Shown in pieces: positions 43,708 through 53,606 of a stretch of 64,000 bases of DNA. The notes beneath the pieces were generated by a model, which was given only the letters and a program-made list of their open reading frames with translations, was not told the origin of the DNA and searched no databases. Position 1 is the first letter of the stretch. Each line of letters starts with the position of its first letter. The stretch is taken from the NCBI RefSeq assembly GCF_033283405.1, contig NZ_JAWMQR010000001.1:1240001-1304000 (forward strand), read 5' to 3'. Made by a program: the position numbers and the translations under genes. This stretch comes from Halioxenophilus sp033283405. GTDB lineage: Bacteria; Pseudomonadota; Gammaproteobacteria; Pseudomonadales; Cellvibrionaceae.

Positions 43708-44247
43708 CTAACGCAACCGGCTGAGAAGGTGATAGCTGAAGTCGTCCGGCTGCAGATCGCCCCGCTTGACCTTGTCGCCCATGCCAAACGGGCCCGCCTG
43801 CCAATCGGCGCTGTCGGGCAACTCCCGAAACCAATCGACCATCACAAACCGTTTTAAGATACGCCATTCGTCGTTGCGCTTCTCGAAGGTATCGAGATAG
43901 CGGCCGGCGGCAAAGGCGTCGCGACGGTGGCCCTGCTCATCGGGTATGGAGTGGTAACCCTGGAAGTAGCTCTCCACATCGGCCTGGTCGCCCGCAATGC
44001 AGATCAGGCAATTAGCCAGCATGTGCATGGAGTAGCGCATGGCCTGCAGAATGGGTTTGGAGTAGGCGATGAACTGCTCGATATCGCCGGAGAACTCCAG
44101 ATGATCATCGTGGCTATCCGGCCAGTAGGCGCTGCGCAACAGTGTTTCGTCGCAGCGGTCGGTGCCGCGGCAATAGCGCATTAAGGTGTCGCGTATCGCC
44201 TCCCGGTCCGCCATCTCTTCGGCTATTTCACTGACTCGTCTGGCCAT
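43708..44247 (-). CDS. SnoaL-like (NTF2-fold) protein
   Basis: The protein of about 179 residues has the SnoaL_4 pattern: AIRDTLMRYCRGTDRCDETLLRSAYWPD, then ESYFQGYH and RYLDTFEKRNDEWRILKRFVMVDW. The NTF2 fold covers ketosteroid-isomerase-like enzymes, dehydratases and beta subunits of ring-hydroxylating dioxygenases. ATG 44247, with AAGGAG 5 nt upstream, is preferred over GTG 44253. It lies in a minus-strand run with a dimeric alpha/beta-barrel protein and crotonase. It is a candidate isomerase/dehydratase or oxygenase partner. Confidence 0.8.
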   Translation of the reverse strand: MARRVSEIAEEMADREAIRDTLMRYCRGTDRCDETLLRSAYWPDSHDDHLEFSGDIEQFIAYSKPILQAMRYSMHMLANCLICIAGDQADVESYFQGYHSIPDEQGHRRDAFAAGRYLDTFEKRNDEWRILKRFVMVDWFRELPDSADWQAGPFGMGDKVKRGDLQPDDFSYHLLSRLR

Positions 44248-44287
44248 TGCCACTCCTTATTATTTATTCGAGGTTTTTGAGGCTTAA

Positions 44288-44659
44288 TCAGGGCGATGAT
44301 TTTTGGGGCTGGCACTTTTTGGCGGTGAGCGTCAGCACTGGCTCGCCGCTGGCTTCATAGACTACGGCGTAGGCGTTTTCGGTATCGAGCGCATCGGAGA
44401 CCACCAGGGTGCCCTGCTCCGCCGCCGTTACCAAACCGCCGAGGGTTTGGCGGATATCGTCGGACTCAATGTCGTAGATGGCCATAAAGCGGTAGGGGTT
44501 GGGCTCTTGGATTGGGTGTTGCAGGTGGAAGCGTTGGGCGGCGATAAAACCCGGCAACGCGACCACATCCTGCAGATGCTGGTGGCGGTACCACTCATCG
44601 CACTCCGCTTCCCGTCCGGGAAAGGGGTTGCTCAATACCACCATTTTGTAGTGTGGCAT
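44288..44659 (-). CDS. Dimeric alpha/beta-barrel (EthD-like) small protein
   Basis: The 123-residue protein fits the ferredoxin-like dimeric alpha/beta barrel: YKMVVLSNPFPGREAECDEWY, HLQDVVALPGFIAAQRFHL and YRFMAIYDIESDDI. The FNPxPGxExEFNxWY-type N-terminal pattern is frequent in proteins of catabolic clusters. Function is not known; relatives include EthD, which is needed for cytochrome P450-based ether degradation. It is 40 nt upstream of the SnoaL gene in the same direction. Confidence 0.75.
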   Translation of the reverse strand: MPHYKMVVLSNPFPGREAECDEWYRHQHLQDVVALPGFIAAQRFHLQHPIQEPNPYRFMAIYDIESDDIRQTLGGLVTAAEQGTLVVSDALDTENAYAVVYEASGEPVLTLTAKKCQPQKSSP

Positions 44660-44796
44660 AGGCTGGCTCTCGGCCTTTAACTCTTATGTTTAGGTGTTGT
44701 CACCGGTTTGGTGACGGTTGTTGGCGGCGCTTCTGAATGAACCTGGCCGGTGTGCGCTACCGCCCGGGTAACGCACCACTGGCCAAGCAACTTTAT

Positions 44797-45579
44797 CTAT
44801 TTGGATTTATCGAGCATGGCTTGCACCGCGTTGCGGTGGTCGGCCTGACGCATACTCACCGCCTCGTAGGCCAAGCCGGTATCAAGCAGGCTGTGGGTGA
44901 CGCGCTTGAGCTCCTGGTTAAGCAGGATTTTGGTCCAGCGTACGGCATTTCTGGAGCCCGCCAGCAGTCGCTCACAGAGGGCATCGACGGTGGTATCCAG
45001 TGCCTCGGGGGCGACACAGTGGTTGATCAGGCCAATCTCCGCCGCCTTACTGGCGGTGAGCAGTTCACCGGTCAGCAGATACTCTTTGGCGCGGCACAAG
45101 CCGATCAACTGCGGCCAGATGATAGCGCCGCCATCGCCCGCCACCAGCCCCACGGCCACGTGCGGGTCGCCAATTTTGGCCTTCTCTGAGGCGATGATAA
45201 TGTCGCAAAAAAGTGCCAGGGTGGCGCCCAGGCCCACCGCGTGACCATTCAATCGGCACACCAACGGCTTGTCGAGATCGAGCATGGAGAAGACGATGCG
45301 CTTGGCCAGGCGCACCTCTTCATCGAACAGATCGGCGTTGTTGGCGTTGCGCTGGATATGCTCCAGATCCCCACCGGCGGAGAAGGCCCGGCCGGCACCG
45401 GTAAACACCACCACATCACACTCGACATCGGCGGCGGCAAAGGTGAACACCTCGGCCAGCTCCTCGTGCAACTTCAGGTTAACGGCATTGAGCAGCTCCG
45501 GCCGGTTCATGGTGATGGTCAGAACACGGCCGCTGCGAGTGAGTAACAGCGTTTCGTAGGTGGGGATAGTAGTGGTCAT
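44797..45579 (-). CDS. Enoyl-CoA hydratase/isomerase (crotonase family)
   Basis: The 260-residue protein has the crotonase oxyanion-hole segments GAGRAFSAGGDLEHI and GHAVGLGATLALFCD. The catalytic region reads KIGDPHVAVGLVAGDGGAII, where the first usual Glu is His and an Asp replaces the second, a known crotonase subgroup. It may hydrate, isomerise or hydrolyse a CoA ester. Its ATG lies 3 nt after the stop of the KstD-like gene, so the two are translationally coupled and probably act in sequence. Confidence 0.9.
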   Translation of the reverse strand: MTTTIPTYETLLLTRSGRVLTITMNRPELLNAVNLKLHEELAEVFTFAAADVECDVVVFTGAGRAFSAGGDLEHIQRNANNADLFDEEVRLAKRIVFSMLDLDKPLVCRLNGHAVGLGATLALFCDIIIASEKAKIGDPHVAVGLVAGDGGAIIWPQLIGLCRAKEYLLTGELLTASKAAEIGLINHCVAPEALDTTVDALCERLLAGSRNAVRWTKILLNQELKRVTHSLLDTGLAYEAVSMRQADHRNAVQAMLDKSK

Positions 45580-45582
45580 AAT

Positions 45583-47319
45583 CTAGGCGGTTTCCATTGC
45601 TTCTTTGGTTTCTTCCGCCGGCAGTTTACCAGCTCGCGCCGCGATGTCGTTAGCCGCGACATAACCAAACACCATGGCCGGGCCAATGGTACCGCCGGCA
45701 CCCGGGTAGAGGTTGCCGAACGGGCTGCCGGAGTTGTTGCCGGCGGCGTAGAGGTTGGCAATGGGTTCGCCCTTGGCGTCCAGCACGCGGCCCTTGGCAT
45801 CGGCCTTCAAGCCACCCTTGGTGCCCAGGTCACCCATGTTGATCGGCACCGCGTAGTATGGGGCGCGATTAATGGGGCCCAAGCAGGGGTTGGGGGTCAC
45901 ACTGAAGTGGCCAAACATGCGGTCGTAGTCGTTGCTGCCCCGGCCGAACTCGGGGTCCTCACCGCTGCGGGCGTACTGGTTCATATTAGCCACCACCGAC
46001 TTGAGCTTATCGGTCGGCACATGAATTTTGGCGGCCAACAGCTCAATGCTCTCCGCCTTAAAGACGTAGTGATCCCAGTAATCTTTCGGTACCGACCAGT
46101 CCGGCATCAGAATTTTGGGCAGGAAGCCACCGGCGGTAAATTTCTCCCGGAAGTTGGCATCGAACACCAGCCAGCAGGGGCAGTTGGCGCCGGTCTCGAG
46201 CTGGTTTTTGACCATCGCCTCGCCGAACTCGTCGTAGCTGCAGGCCTCATCCACGAAACGGTCGCCATTGCGGTTCACACAAACGCTGTGCGGCCGGCCA
46301 ACGTCAAACGCCGCCTGGTGAATCTCATCAAAGTTGGAGGCCTTGGGCATGGGCCAGTGCATGGTGGGAATCCACCAGCAGGCCTCGGCATGCTCCACCT
46401 CGGCGCCGATATCGAGCCCTGCGATAATCGCCTCGCCGCGGTTGGCATCTTCCGGTGAGCTGCTGTAGCGGGTTAAGCCCGGCACCTTCAGATAGCGATC
46501 GCGCAGCTCCTGGTTCCATTCGAAACCACCGGCCGAGAGTACCACCCCGTGGCGGGCATGAATCTCATACTGGCGGCCGAAGTTGCTCACCTTGACCCCG
46601 GTCACCTCACCATCGGTGAGAATCAGCTCATCCAGTTTGGTCTCCAAACGCACCTCCACACCGCGATCAAACACCTGCTTGAAGAGGTGGCCCATCAGTG
46701 CGCCGCCCATGGTAAAGCGGCGATCGCGACCGCCCAACATACGGGTGCTGAAATCGGTCCAGTAGCGCCAGGCCATCTTCAGGAAGGTTTTGACATAACC
46801 CGGGGCGAAGGTGGAGAGCGAGAAGAACTCCATCACGTCCATGGCGTAGCGCTTAAAGGGTTTAAAGCGGGAGTACTGCTCGCGCATTAACAGGAATTGA
46901 TCGCCCAGCTCGCGGCCATCGAAGGTATCAACAATCACCGAGCGGTCGGCACGGGAACCCGGAGTGCCGGCGAAGTAGTCCGGCCAGGCGGAGGGCATCA
47001 CCGGAATGCCGACCTTTTTCATGTAGCCGGCCATGGCCGGGGCGGCATCGACAAAGGCATCCAGCCGATCTTTTTGGATCTCGCTGCGCAACAGGTGACT
47101 GAGGTACTCCATGGTCTGTTCCCGGCTGTCGTCACTGGGCACCAGCTGATGGTTGGGCAGCCACATCACACCGCCGGAGGTGGCGGAGGTACCACCGTAT
47201 TTATGGGCCTTTTCAATGATCAACACCGAAAGACCAAGATCGGCCGCCCGCAGGGCTGCCATGCCACCCGCCGAGCCGGAGCCGACGACGACCAGGTCAT
47301 AGATTTCTGTAGTACTCAT
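45583..47319 (-). CDS. 3-Ketosteroid-delta1-dehydrogenase-like FAD protein
   Basis: The 578-residue flavoprotein has the FAD dinucleotide motif DLVVVGSGSAGGMAALRAAD near the N-terminus. The C-terminal block RAPYYAVPINMGDLGTKGG, then LYAAGNNSGSPFGNLYPGAG, is characteristic of KstD and related 3-ketosteroid dehydrogenases. The tyrosine pair at about 488-489 matches the region of the catalytic Tyr of KstD. It would introduce a double bond next to a ketone in a steroid A ring. Close relatives act on other cyclic ketones, so the substrate is inferred. GGAG lies upstream of ATG 47319. The ferredoxin gene is next upstream and a crotonase follows. Confidence 0.88.
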   Translation of the reverse strand: MSTTEIYDLVVVGSGSAGGMAALRAADLGLSVLIIEKAHKYGGTSATSGGVMWLPNHQLVPSDDSREQTMEYLSHLLRSEIQKDRLDAFVDAAPAMAGYMKKVGIPVMPSAWPDYFAGTPGSRADRSVIVDTFDGRELGDQFLLMREQYSRFKPFKRYAMDVMEFFSLSTFAPGYVKTFLKMAWRYWTDFSTRMLGGRDRRFTMGGALMGHLFKQVFDRGVEVRLETKLDELILTDGEVTGVKVSNFGRQYEIHARHGVVLSAGGFEWNQELRDRYLKVPGLTRYSSSPEDANRGEAIIAGLDIGAEVEHAEACWWIPTMHWPMPKASNFDEIHQAAFDVGRPHSVCVNRNGDRFVDEACSYDEFGEAMVKNQLETGANCPCWLVFDANFREKFTAGGFLPKILMPDWSVPKDYWDHYVFKAESIELLAAKIHVPTDKLKSVVANMNQYARSGEDPEFGRGSNDYDRMFGHFSVTPNPCLGPINRAPYYAVPINMGDLGTKGGLKADAKGRVLDAKGEPIANLYAAGNNSGSPFGNLYPGAGGTIGPAMVFGYVAANDIAARAGKLPAEETKEAMETA

Positions 47320-47420
47320 GTGTTTTCTCCGCGTGTCGCTTCCTATCTGGCGTTGTCCAGGGCGTAGGGGTTAATTGCCCAAGCAGCCGCCGAATCATCG
47401 GTCTCAATAAATTGGCGGGC

Positions 47421-47756
47421 TTACTCTTCCGCCGGGGCCACGGTCACTTTCAGGCCATCCATCGCTTCGGTCAGAATAATCTGGCAGCCGAGACGACTGC
47501 TGGGCTGCATGGTCTCTGGCGCCACCCCTTCGATAGTCATCTCTTCGATTTCGTCCGCAGCACCCACGGCGGCCTGCCACTCGTCGGCGACATAAACATG
47601 ACAGGTTCCGCAGGAACAGCTGCCACCGCAGTCACCAAGAATGCCCTCCACTTCGTTGTCGCGACCGATATTCATCAACGACTCACCTACGCTGCAATCG
47701 CTGAAGGTTTTCTCTTCGCCATTTTGTTGCACAAAAGTTACTGTCACTGTGCTCAT
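47421..47756 (-). CDS. [2Fe-2S] ferredoxin, adrenodoxin type
   Basis: The 111-residue protein has the adrenodoxin/putidaredoxin cluster motif with ligands C43, C49, C52 and C91 (GDCGGSCSCGTCHVYV and SRLGCQIIL). Such ferredoxins donate electrons to cytochromes P450 or Rieske oxygenases. AAGAGG lies before ATG 47756. A strong terminator separates it from the TonB receptor gene upstream, so it likely begins a transcript that continues into the KstD-like gene 101 nt downstream. No P450 or reductase gene is seen nearby. Confidence 0.92.
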   Translation of the reverse strand: MSTVTVTFVQQNGEEKTFSDCSVGESLMNIGRDNEVEGILGDCGGSCSCGTCHVYVADEWQAAVGAADEIEEMTIEGVAPETMQPSSRLGCQIILTEAMDGLKVTVAPAEE

Positions 47757-47800
47757 TGATTAACCTCTTAATTCAGCCGATTCCGGCCCATGCTTTAAAC

Positions 47801-47831
47801 AAAAAACCCTGCGACCGAAACGGCCGCAGGG
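47801..47831 (-). terminator. Rho-independent terminator of the TonB receptor gene
   Basis: On the minus strand an 11-bp stem with one mismatch (ccctgcggccg/cggtcgcaggg) and a 3-nt loop is followed directly by six T residues, 8 nt after the receptor stop codon. This is a textbook terminator, and it makes the ferredoxin gene the start of a separate transcript. Confidence 0.92.
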
Positions 47832-47838
47832 CTACTAC

Positions 47839-50151
47839 TTAAAACTGATAGGAGAGCTCCACACCGTAGGTACGTGGCTCGCCCACCGCGGCGGCGTTGT
47901 GGCCGAGAGAAGCACCGAGAGCCATGCCACCAACAAAATACTCCTCATCGGTTAGGTTTTTACCAAACAACGCACCGGAAAAATCACTGCCCATAATATG
48001 GCTCCAGTTGAAACGAGCATTGACCAGTTCATAACTGGGAAGCTCGGTATCCGGAGCAATAGAATCTGCGGTATTAGAGAAATACATATCATCTTGCGAA
48101 TAGTATTCAGCAAAGAGATCCAACTCACCCATTTCGCTTGAGATAGGCAGCGACCATTTAGCCCATACTGACCAAGTCGTTTCGGGAGTATTTGCCACTG
48201 GGCTGTAACTGTAATCCACACCAAAGAGAGTGGTATCACCATCGGTAAATTCCGCATCGGTAATGGCAGCCATCAGACCCATCTCCAAAGACTCCGACAA
48301 CAACATCGACATCTCCAGCTCAAAACCTTTGACTTCCATCTCAGGAACATTGGCGGTTACAGCAATTGAGGCTAAATCCAATCCGTTGGGGTAAGGATCC
48401 GGGTCGGGAAACTCAATGCGCTGCACATCGTCTACCGTCTGCTGATAAACCGCCAAACTCATACGCGTTGGCAGATCCAGCAACTCGCCCTCGTACTTCA
48501 CACCAATCTCAAAATCTTGAACGGTTTCCTCATCAAATTTATTACCGCCACCGGTAGCGTTAGCATTAAACGGTGGTGCAGAACCGTTGAAGCCACCACT
48601 GCGGAAACTGGCACGAGCCTTTGCGTAGGCGAACAAGCTATCACTCACGTCATACTCAATACCAAGTTCCCAGGAATCACCGGTAAAGGTCTCATCCTGA
48701 TTATTGGAAAAGCCGGGAAAATTATAAAAGTCGGCCCCGGGAAGCTGCTCAATAGAGACATCTTCCTCTGTGTAACGATAGCCAGCCGTTAATTTCACGC
48801 TATCGGTGAGACTATAAGTACCTTGCGAATAAAGCGCGGCGGTCTCGGTTGAGATACCAAAATGGCTGGTTGCCACCTGGAAAAAGGCAGTATCCAGGAA
48901 ATAAGTTTGTGGCCACAGAGTTTCGCTATCACTATCCTGGTAATAAAAGCCAACGATGTAATTTAATTTACCCTCCGCCGCTTCGCCACTTAGTTGCAAC
49001 TCATTAGAGAAAGACTCCAGCTCAAATTCGTTACCCACCTTACCAGTAACAACATTGCGTGTAGCAAAGGAGACCCATGGTGCACCAAGCGCTGGTTGCT
49101 CTGAGTCGGTATCACCTTTGGTGTAACCCAAAATATTTTTGAGCTGCAGATTTTCACTGATATCAACCGTGGTGGTATTGGTAAATACCTGATCTTCGCC
49201 TACGTGCTCGGCCCCAAAGGGATGAGATGTTTTATAGAGCCCTAACGATTTCTGCTCATCAGCATAAGCGACTAAATCGGGAAATAAAAACGAGGAGAAC
49301 CCATTCAAATTGAAACCGTTATTGGTATCACCAAAACTGTATACGCTATACACATAGGTAGCGCCGGTATTAGTGCCTTCAATGCGGGAGTAGGCGTAAA
49401 CCGAGGTATTTTCAAAGCTATCACTTGGGCGCACAGTTAACGACATGCGCACACTGTCACGGCTAACATCCCCGTGGGTGGCACCGGTGGTAATGTTATC
49501 AATGTAGCCATCTTTCTCTAGGCTGTTAAAGGCCAAGCGAAACAGCACCGTATCATCGACAATCGGTGTATTAATAACACCTTGCACTTCGGTCATATCA
49601 AAATTGCCACCGCGAATAGTGAGCTCGCCTTCTAATTCGTTAGTTGGCTTAGCCGAGGTGTACAACACCGCGCCCCCGGTGGTATTGCGACCAAACAGCG
49701 TTCCCTGTGGTCCTTTTAAAACCTGAACAGATTCCAAATCGTAAAAAGTCGATGCGCCACTAACGGTTAACGGCACTTCGTTCATGTAAGCTACAACCGC
49801 TGAGGGGGAACCACTGAAAGTATCGGCAGATTGACCGCGGATAGAATAGGTTAATGAATTATTGCCCTGCGTTTGTCGAATGGTTAAACCTGGAACGGCA
49901 AACTGAAGATCGGAGTCAGTTAATACTTGCCGAGCATCCAAGGCCTCATCGTTCATTGCTGTAACTGCAATGGGGACTTTTGATAAACTCTCATCACGGC
50001 GGCGAGCGGTGACAACCACCTCCTCCATAACGCTTGCCCGTTCGTTGTCACTGCTTTGCGCGTAGCCCGCGGTAGTGAAACCCGCCGCAGCTACTGCCAA
50101 CACCAAAGGTCTGACAACCATTGTTATTTTTTTCTGTGTAGTCTCAGCCAT
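47839..50151 (-). CDS. TonB-dependent outer-membrane receptor
   Basis: The 770-residue precursor has a signal peptide ending GYAQS, a TonB box-like MEEVVVTARRR and a plug domain (VPIAVTAMNDEALDARQV, then LKGPQGTLFGRNTTGGAVLY). The long beta-barrel ends in the terminal Phe (VELSYQF) needed for outer-membrane assembly. It belongs to the large-substrate class often placed beside catabolic genes for hydrophobic compounds. It is probably the uptake route for the steroid or similar substrate. AGGAGG lies 5 nt before ATG 50151. No iron or siderophore genes accompany it. Confidence 0.93.
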   Translation of the reverse strand: MAETTQKKITMVVRPLVLAVAAAGFTTAGYAQSSDNERASVMEEVVVTARRRDESLSKVPIAVTAMNDEALDARQVLTDSDLQFAVPGLTIRQTQGNNSLTYSIRGQSADTFSGSPSAVVAYMNEVPLTVSGASTFYDLESVQVLKGPQGTLFGRNTTGGAVLYTSAKPTNELEGELTIRGGNFDMTEVQGVINTPIVDDTVLFRLAFNSLEKDGYIDNITTGATHGDVSRDSVRMSLTVRPSDSFENTSVYAYSRIEGTNTGATYVYSVYSFGDTNNGFNLNGFSSFLFPDLVAYADEQKSLGLYKTSHPFGAEHVGEDQVFTNTTTVDISENLQLKNILGYTKGDTDSEQPALGAPWVSFATRNVVTGKVGNEFELESFSNELQLSGEAAEGKLNYIVGFYYQDSDSETLWPQTYFLDTAFFQVATSHFGISTETAALYSQGTYSLTDSVKLTAGYRYTEEDVSIEQLPGADFYNFPGFSNNQDETFTGDSWELGIEYDVSDSLFAYAKARASFRSGGFNGSAPPFNANATGGGNKFDEETVQDFEIGVKYEGELLDLPTRMSLAVYQQTVDDVQRIEFPDPDPYPNGLDLASIAVTANVPEMEVKGFELEMSMLLSESLEMGLMAAITDAEFTDGDTTLFGVDYSYSPVANTPETTWSVWAKWSLPISSEMGELDLFAEYYSQDDMYFSNTADSIAPDTELPSYELVNARFNWSHIMGSDFSGALFGKNLTDEEYFVGGMALGASLGHNAAAVGEPRTYGVELSYQF

Positions 50152-50346
50152 GTTTACCTCCTAAAGGGCCACACCACAGGCGTGTAGCGTGGCCAATTGT
50201 TATTGTTTTTTATTGTTTGCACGGCTTAGGCCGGCGCTAGGTAATGCTCGCTCTCCTTACAAATCTCTCCTTCAGCTCTCTCCTTTAAACCCTCGTCTTA
50301 AACCCCTTTGCTTAAATTTCGCTCGTTAAATTTGACTCACACGCGG

Positions 50347-51192
50347 TTAGGAAAATTCGGCCAGCGCCTGTGCCCGGGCATCCCAAATTTCGCGCAGGTG
50401 ATTGACCGGGTCGCCGGCGGTAATACCACCATCTATCGGCATTGTGATACCGGTAATTTGAGCGGCGCGGTCACTGCATAAAAAGAGCGCAGCCTGGGCC
50501 ACATCGCGCGGCGCACCGTGACGTTTTAGCGGTTGGTTGGAGTCCCACACCGGCGCCAATGCATCACGCACTTTTTGGCTCTGCGCTTCGCTCATACCGG
50601 GTTCGGTGTAGGCATTGAGCGGTGTGCGTATATGGCCGGGGATCAGGCAGTTCACCCGAATGCCGTATTCGGCCAGGTCGATGGCCATCGATTTACTGGC
50701 CAAAATAACAGCTGCCTTGGTCGAGCGATAAGTCATCAAGGCGTGGCCCGGCAAGACACCGGCGATAGAGGCATTATTGAGAATGACACCGCCACCATTT
50801 TTGGCCATATGGCGGCCGGCAAACTGGCTGCCTTTAATCACTCCCAACCAGTTAATACCCACCACCTTGTCAAAGTCGTCGAAGGGATCATCCAGAAAGC
50901 GATCGTACTGAGCACCGGAAATACCGGCGTTGTTAAACATAATATGCAGGCCACCAAACGTGGTGATGGCACAATCGACCAACGCCTGCAGCTCTTCCGG
51001 TTTGGACACATCGGTGTGTTTATAAATGGCGTTGCCGCCGAGTGTAGCCTCCAGCGACTTACCCGCATCGTCGTTAACATCGGCGAATACTACTTTGGCT
51101 CCCTCTTCCACAAAGAGCTCAACGGTCGCCCGGCCGATACCACTGGCGCCACCGGTTATTACTGCCACTTTTCCAGATAGCTCTTGGCTCAC
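50347..51192 (-). CDS. Short-chain dehydrogenase/reductase
   Basis: The protein of about 281 residues has the SDR nucleotide motif TGGASGIG near residue 14, NNAG near 89, and the catalytic Ser (about 142) with YxxxK (YRSTK, about 155-159). It resembles classical SDRs acting as hydroxysteroid or hydroxyacyl dehydrogenases. GTG 51192 is preferred to ATG 51195, since AGGAGG ends only 2 nt before the ATG but 5 nt before the GTG. It lies between the receptor and an AraC regulator in the same direction, and it may oxidise a hydroxyl group of the imported substrate. Confidence 0.9.
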   Translation of the reverse strand: MSQELSGKVAVITGGASGIGRATVELFVEEGAKVVFADVNDDAGKSLEATLGGNAIYKHTDVSKPEELQALVDCAITTFGGLHIMFNNAGISGAQYDRFLDDPFDDFDKVVGINWLGVIKGSQFAGRHMAKNGGGVILNNASIAGVLPGHALMTYRSTKAAVILASKSMAIDLAEYGIRVNCLIPGHIRTPLNAYTEPGMSEAQSQKVRDALAPVWDSNQPLKRHGAPRDVAQAALFLCSDRAAQITGITMPIDGGITAGDPVNHLREIWDARAQALAEFS

Positions 51193-51262
51193 CATTTCCT
51201 CCTACTTAAATTAAAACAAGCCCAGGGAAAATTGCGCTGGGCTGTGATGCTGTATTCAAATT

Positions 51263-52285
51263 CTATTGCAAAGTGCTGGCGCCATTACCGGCAAACAGTT
51301 TTGGATGCTGGTCGGTGATGGTCTCCAGGCACTCGGCACGATATTCCCGCGGCCCTTTGTTGTAGACCCGTTTAAACATGCGGCTGAAATGGGCCGGGCT
51401 TTTAAAGCCCACACGAAATGCCACCTCGGCAATGGATATCTCATTGGGCTTGGTGGAGGCCAGCCAACGACTGGCAATTTTCAGGCGTTGATCCCAAATG
51501 TGTTCCGAGAAGGAGGTGCCCTTCTGCTTTAACAGCGAGGAGAGATAACGCGGTGAAATGCCACAGGCATCGGCCACCATCGCGGTACTCAATTTGGTAT
51601 CGGAGAGGTGAATCTCGATATAGCGCAGCACCTCTTCCAAACGCTGATCGGCGATGCTCTGCCGCTCGCGGGTGAGGTTTTCACTGCCTTTAAGAGCATC
51701 CGATAAAACCGCTAATGCGCTGTTGAGCAGTACCTGCTGGGCGTTGCTGGAGAGCTCGCCACCATCCACCAATATTTCGCCGAGCAGCTGCTCAACAATG
51801 GTAAACAGTTTGCCACTGGCCTGCGCCGTAAACCCGGATACCACATCGTTGGGAATGTAGGTGCGGAACAGGTGCGCCGGCACCAGCACATGCAGCACCT
51901 CATGGGCAGGCTCCTCGTTGGGCAGACACTCAATTGAAAAGGGTGTCATGGAGCGGGTAATGGCGAAATCGCCGGCGTCGGCAACACTGGCGCCGTTGGC
52001 GTGGGTAATGCGCAGGCTGCCACGTTTAACAAACCAGAGCACAATCACATCGGTGGCATCCTGGCGAATGTGATACCAGGAGCGCTTAAAGTTCAGGCGC
52101 GTTCTCGAGTATAGGTTGATGACCGAACAGGCACCCACCGATTTTTTGTCCGCGCGCACATCAATTACCGAACCCGCTTCAATGGAGTAGTCACCTAAGT
52201 AATACTCCTGATTGTTATCGCCGCGATAACGCTCTTGGCAGGTCTGATAATTATTTTTATCAAAAGCAAATAATGTCTCAGCCAC
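51263..52285 (-). CDS. AraC-family transcriptional regulator
   Basis: The 340-residue protein has an N-terminal AraC-binding-like domain (YHIRQDATDVIVLWFVKRGSL) and a C-terminal double helix-turn-helix (ISPRYLSSLLKQKGTSFSEHI, then IAEVAFRVGFKSPAHFSRMFK). Such proteins usually activate nearby catabolic genes in response to the substrate. The start is GTG 52285 with GGAGG 6 nt upstream. It lies upstream of the SDR gene and downstream of the CoA-transferase pair, so it probably governs this minus-strand catabolic block. Confidence 0.92.
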   Translation of the reverse strand: MAETLFAFDKNNYQTCQERYRGDNNQEYYLGDYSIEAGSVIDVRADKKSVGACSVINLYSRTRLNFKRSWYHIRQDATDVIVLWFVKRGSLRITHANGASVADAGDFAITRSMTPFSIECLPNEEPAHEVLHVLVPAHLFRTYIPNDVVSGFTAQASGKLFTIVEQLLGEILVDGGELSSNAQQVLLNSALAVLSDALKGSENLTRERQSIADQRLEEVLRYIEIHLSDTKLSTAMVADACGISPRYLSSLLKQKGTSFSEHIWDQRLKIASRWLASTKPNEISIAEVAFRVGFKSPAHFSRMFKRVYNKGPREYRAECLETITDQHPKLFAGNGASTLQ

Positions 52286-52400
52286 TTCTTACCTCCGATT
52301 TACAGCTACCAGTTTGTTATTGTTGTTACCAGCTATCTGCATACAAGGCACAGCGTTTTGCTGTGCATAAGTTTCGGTGCTTCCCCACTACCACCACGGT

Positions 52401-53606
52401 TTATCGGATAACACCATCGGCCACCAGTTGCGCTTGTTCCGCCTCTGATAACCCCAGGATTTCACCCAATACATATTGATTGTGCTGCCCCAGTGCTGGC
52501 GCATCGTCCACCACCGCCGCCGGGCGAGTCATTTTCCAGGCCGGGCCAAGAATAGAGCGGGCATTACCCTCGGCATCCTCAACCTCCTGATAAAACCCCC
52601 GACCCCACAGATTGGCATCGGCAATCAAATCCAATGAACTCAAACTTTTGTGTACGCCAATACCGGCCGCCATCAGGCAGCCGACTATCTCTTCGGCGCT
52701 TTGGCTCTGTGACCAGTCGGCGATGGCACTGTTGAGTGCCTCTTCCTGGGCTTTGCGCCCGGCCAGGGTGGCCAGTTCAGCGTTGTTGGCCAGGGCGGTT
52801 AAGCCGGTAGCGGCCACAAACGCCTGCCATTTTTCATCGCTGGCCACGGCAATACTGACCCACTCGTCATCGCGACAGGGGTAGACCCCATGCGGTGCCA
52901 TGCCCGGGTGTTTATTGCCATCACAAACGCCCACCCGTTGGTTGAGGGTGTAGTCCATTACCGTATCGCCAATCATGCTGGTCATGGCCTCTACCGCGGA
53001 GACGTCGATAAATTGGCCTTGGCCTGTGCGCCGACGATGCAGCAGCGCCACACTGGCGGCAAAGGCGGCGGCGGTACCGAAGGTGGAGTCGGCGTAGCGA
53101 ATATTCATACCCGTGGGCGCCTCCCCTTCGTAGCCAACCATGGCGCTCAAACCGCTGAGTGCGGCAAAACAGGGGGCGTAACCGGTCTGATAGGCCAGTG
53201 GTCCTTCGGCGCCGTACATACCCATGGAGACATAGATAATATTGGGATTGATGGCTTTGATCTGTTCGTAGCCAATGCCCATACGGTCAACCGCACCGGG
53301 GCGTAAATTCTCGATAAAAATATCGGCCGCTTTAATCAGGTCGATCAACAGCTCTACACCGCGTTCGGTTTTGGAGTCGATTTGCACGCTCATTTTTTGC
53401 GGGTTTACCGCGCGAAAACCGGGTGCCTTGTTGATGTCGTCGACACCGTAAAAACGGGTGACATCCAGAGAACCCAAGCTCTCAACGCGCATCACCTCAG
53501 CGCCGAGAAAGGCCAGCTGCTTACCGGTGTAGGGGCCGGCCCACACCTTGGTTAATTCGACCACACGCACACCGGCCAAGGGTCCACCGCGCATTTTCAT
53601 GCTCAT
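52401..53606 (-). CDS. Class III CoA-transferase (CaiB/BaiF), catalytic subunit
   Basis: The 401-residue protein has the CaiB/BaiF fold, with VVELTKVWAGPYTGKQLAFLG at the N-terminus and the catalytic Asp as D173 in IRYADSTFG. It also has the family block TGQGQFIDVSAVEAM. The enzyme moves CoA between two acids through an aspartyl anhydride. It overlaps the partner gene by 4 nt, indicating a heteromeric enzyme such as BbsEF of toluene breakdown. It probably activates the carboxylate of the steroid side chain or ring-opened product. Confidence 0.92.
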   Translation of the reverse strand: MSMKMRGGPLAGVRVVELTKVWAGPYTGKQLAFLGAEVMRVESLGSLDVTRFYGVDDINKAPGFRAVNPQKMSVQIDSKTERGVELLIDLIKAADIFIENLRPGAVDRMGIGYEQIKAINPNIIYVSMGMYGAEGPLAYQTGYAPCFAALSGLSAMVGYEGEAPTGMNIRYADSTFGTAAAFAASVALLHRRRTGQGQFIDVSAVEAMTSMIGDTVMDYTLNQRVGVCDGNKHPGMAPHGVYPCRDDEWVSIAVASDEKWQAFVAATGLTALANNAELATLAGRKAQEEALNSAIADWSQSQSAEEIVGCLMAAGIGVHKSLSSLDLIADANLWGRGFYQEVEDAEGNARSILGPAWKMTRPAAVVDDAPALGQHNQYVLGEILGLSEAEQAQLVADGVIR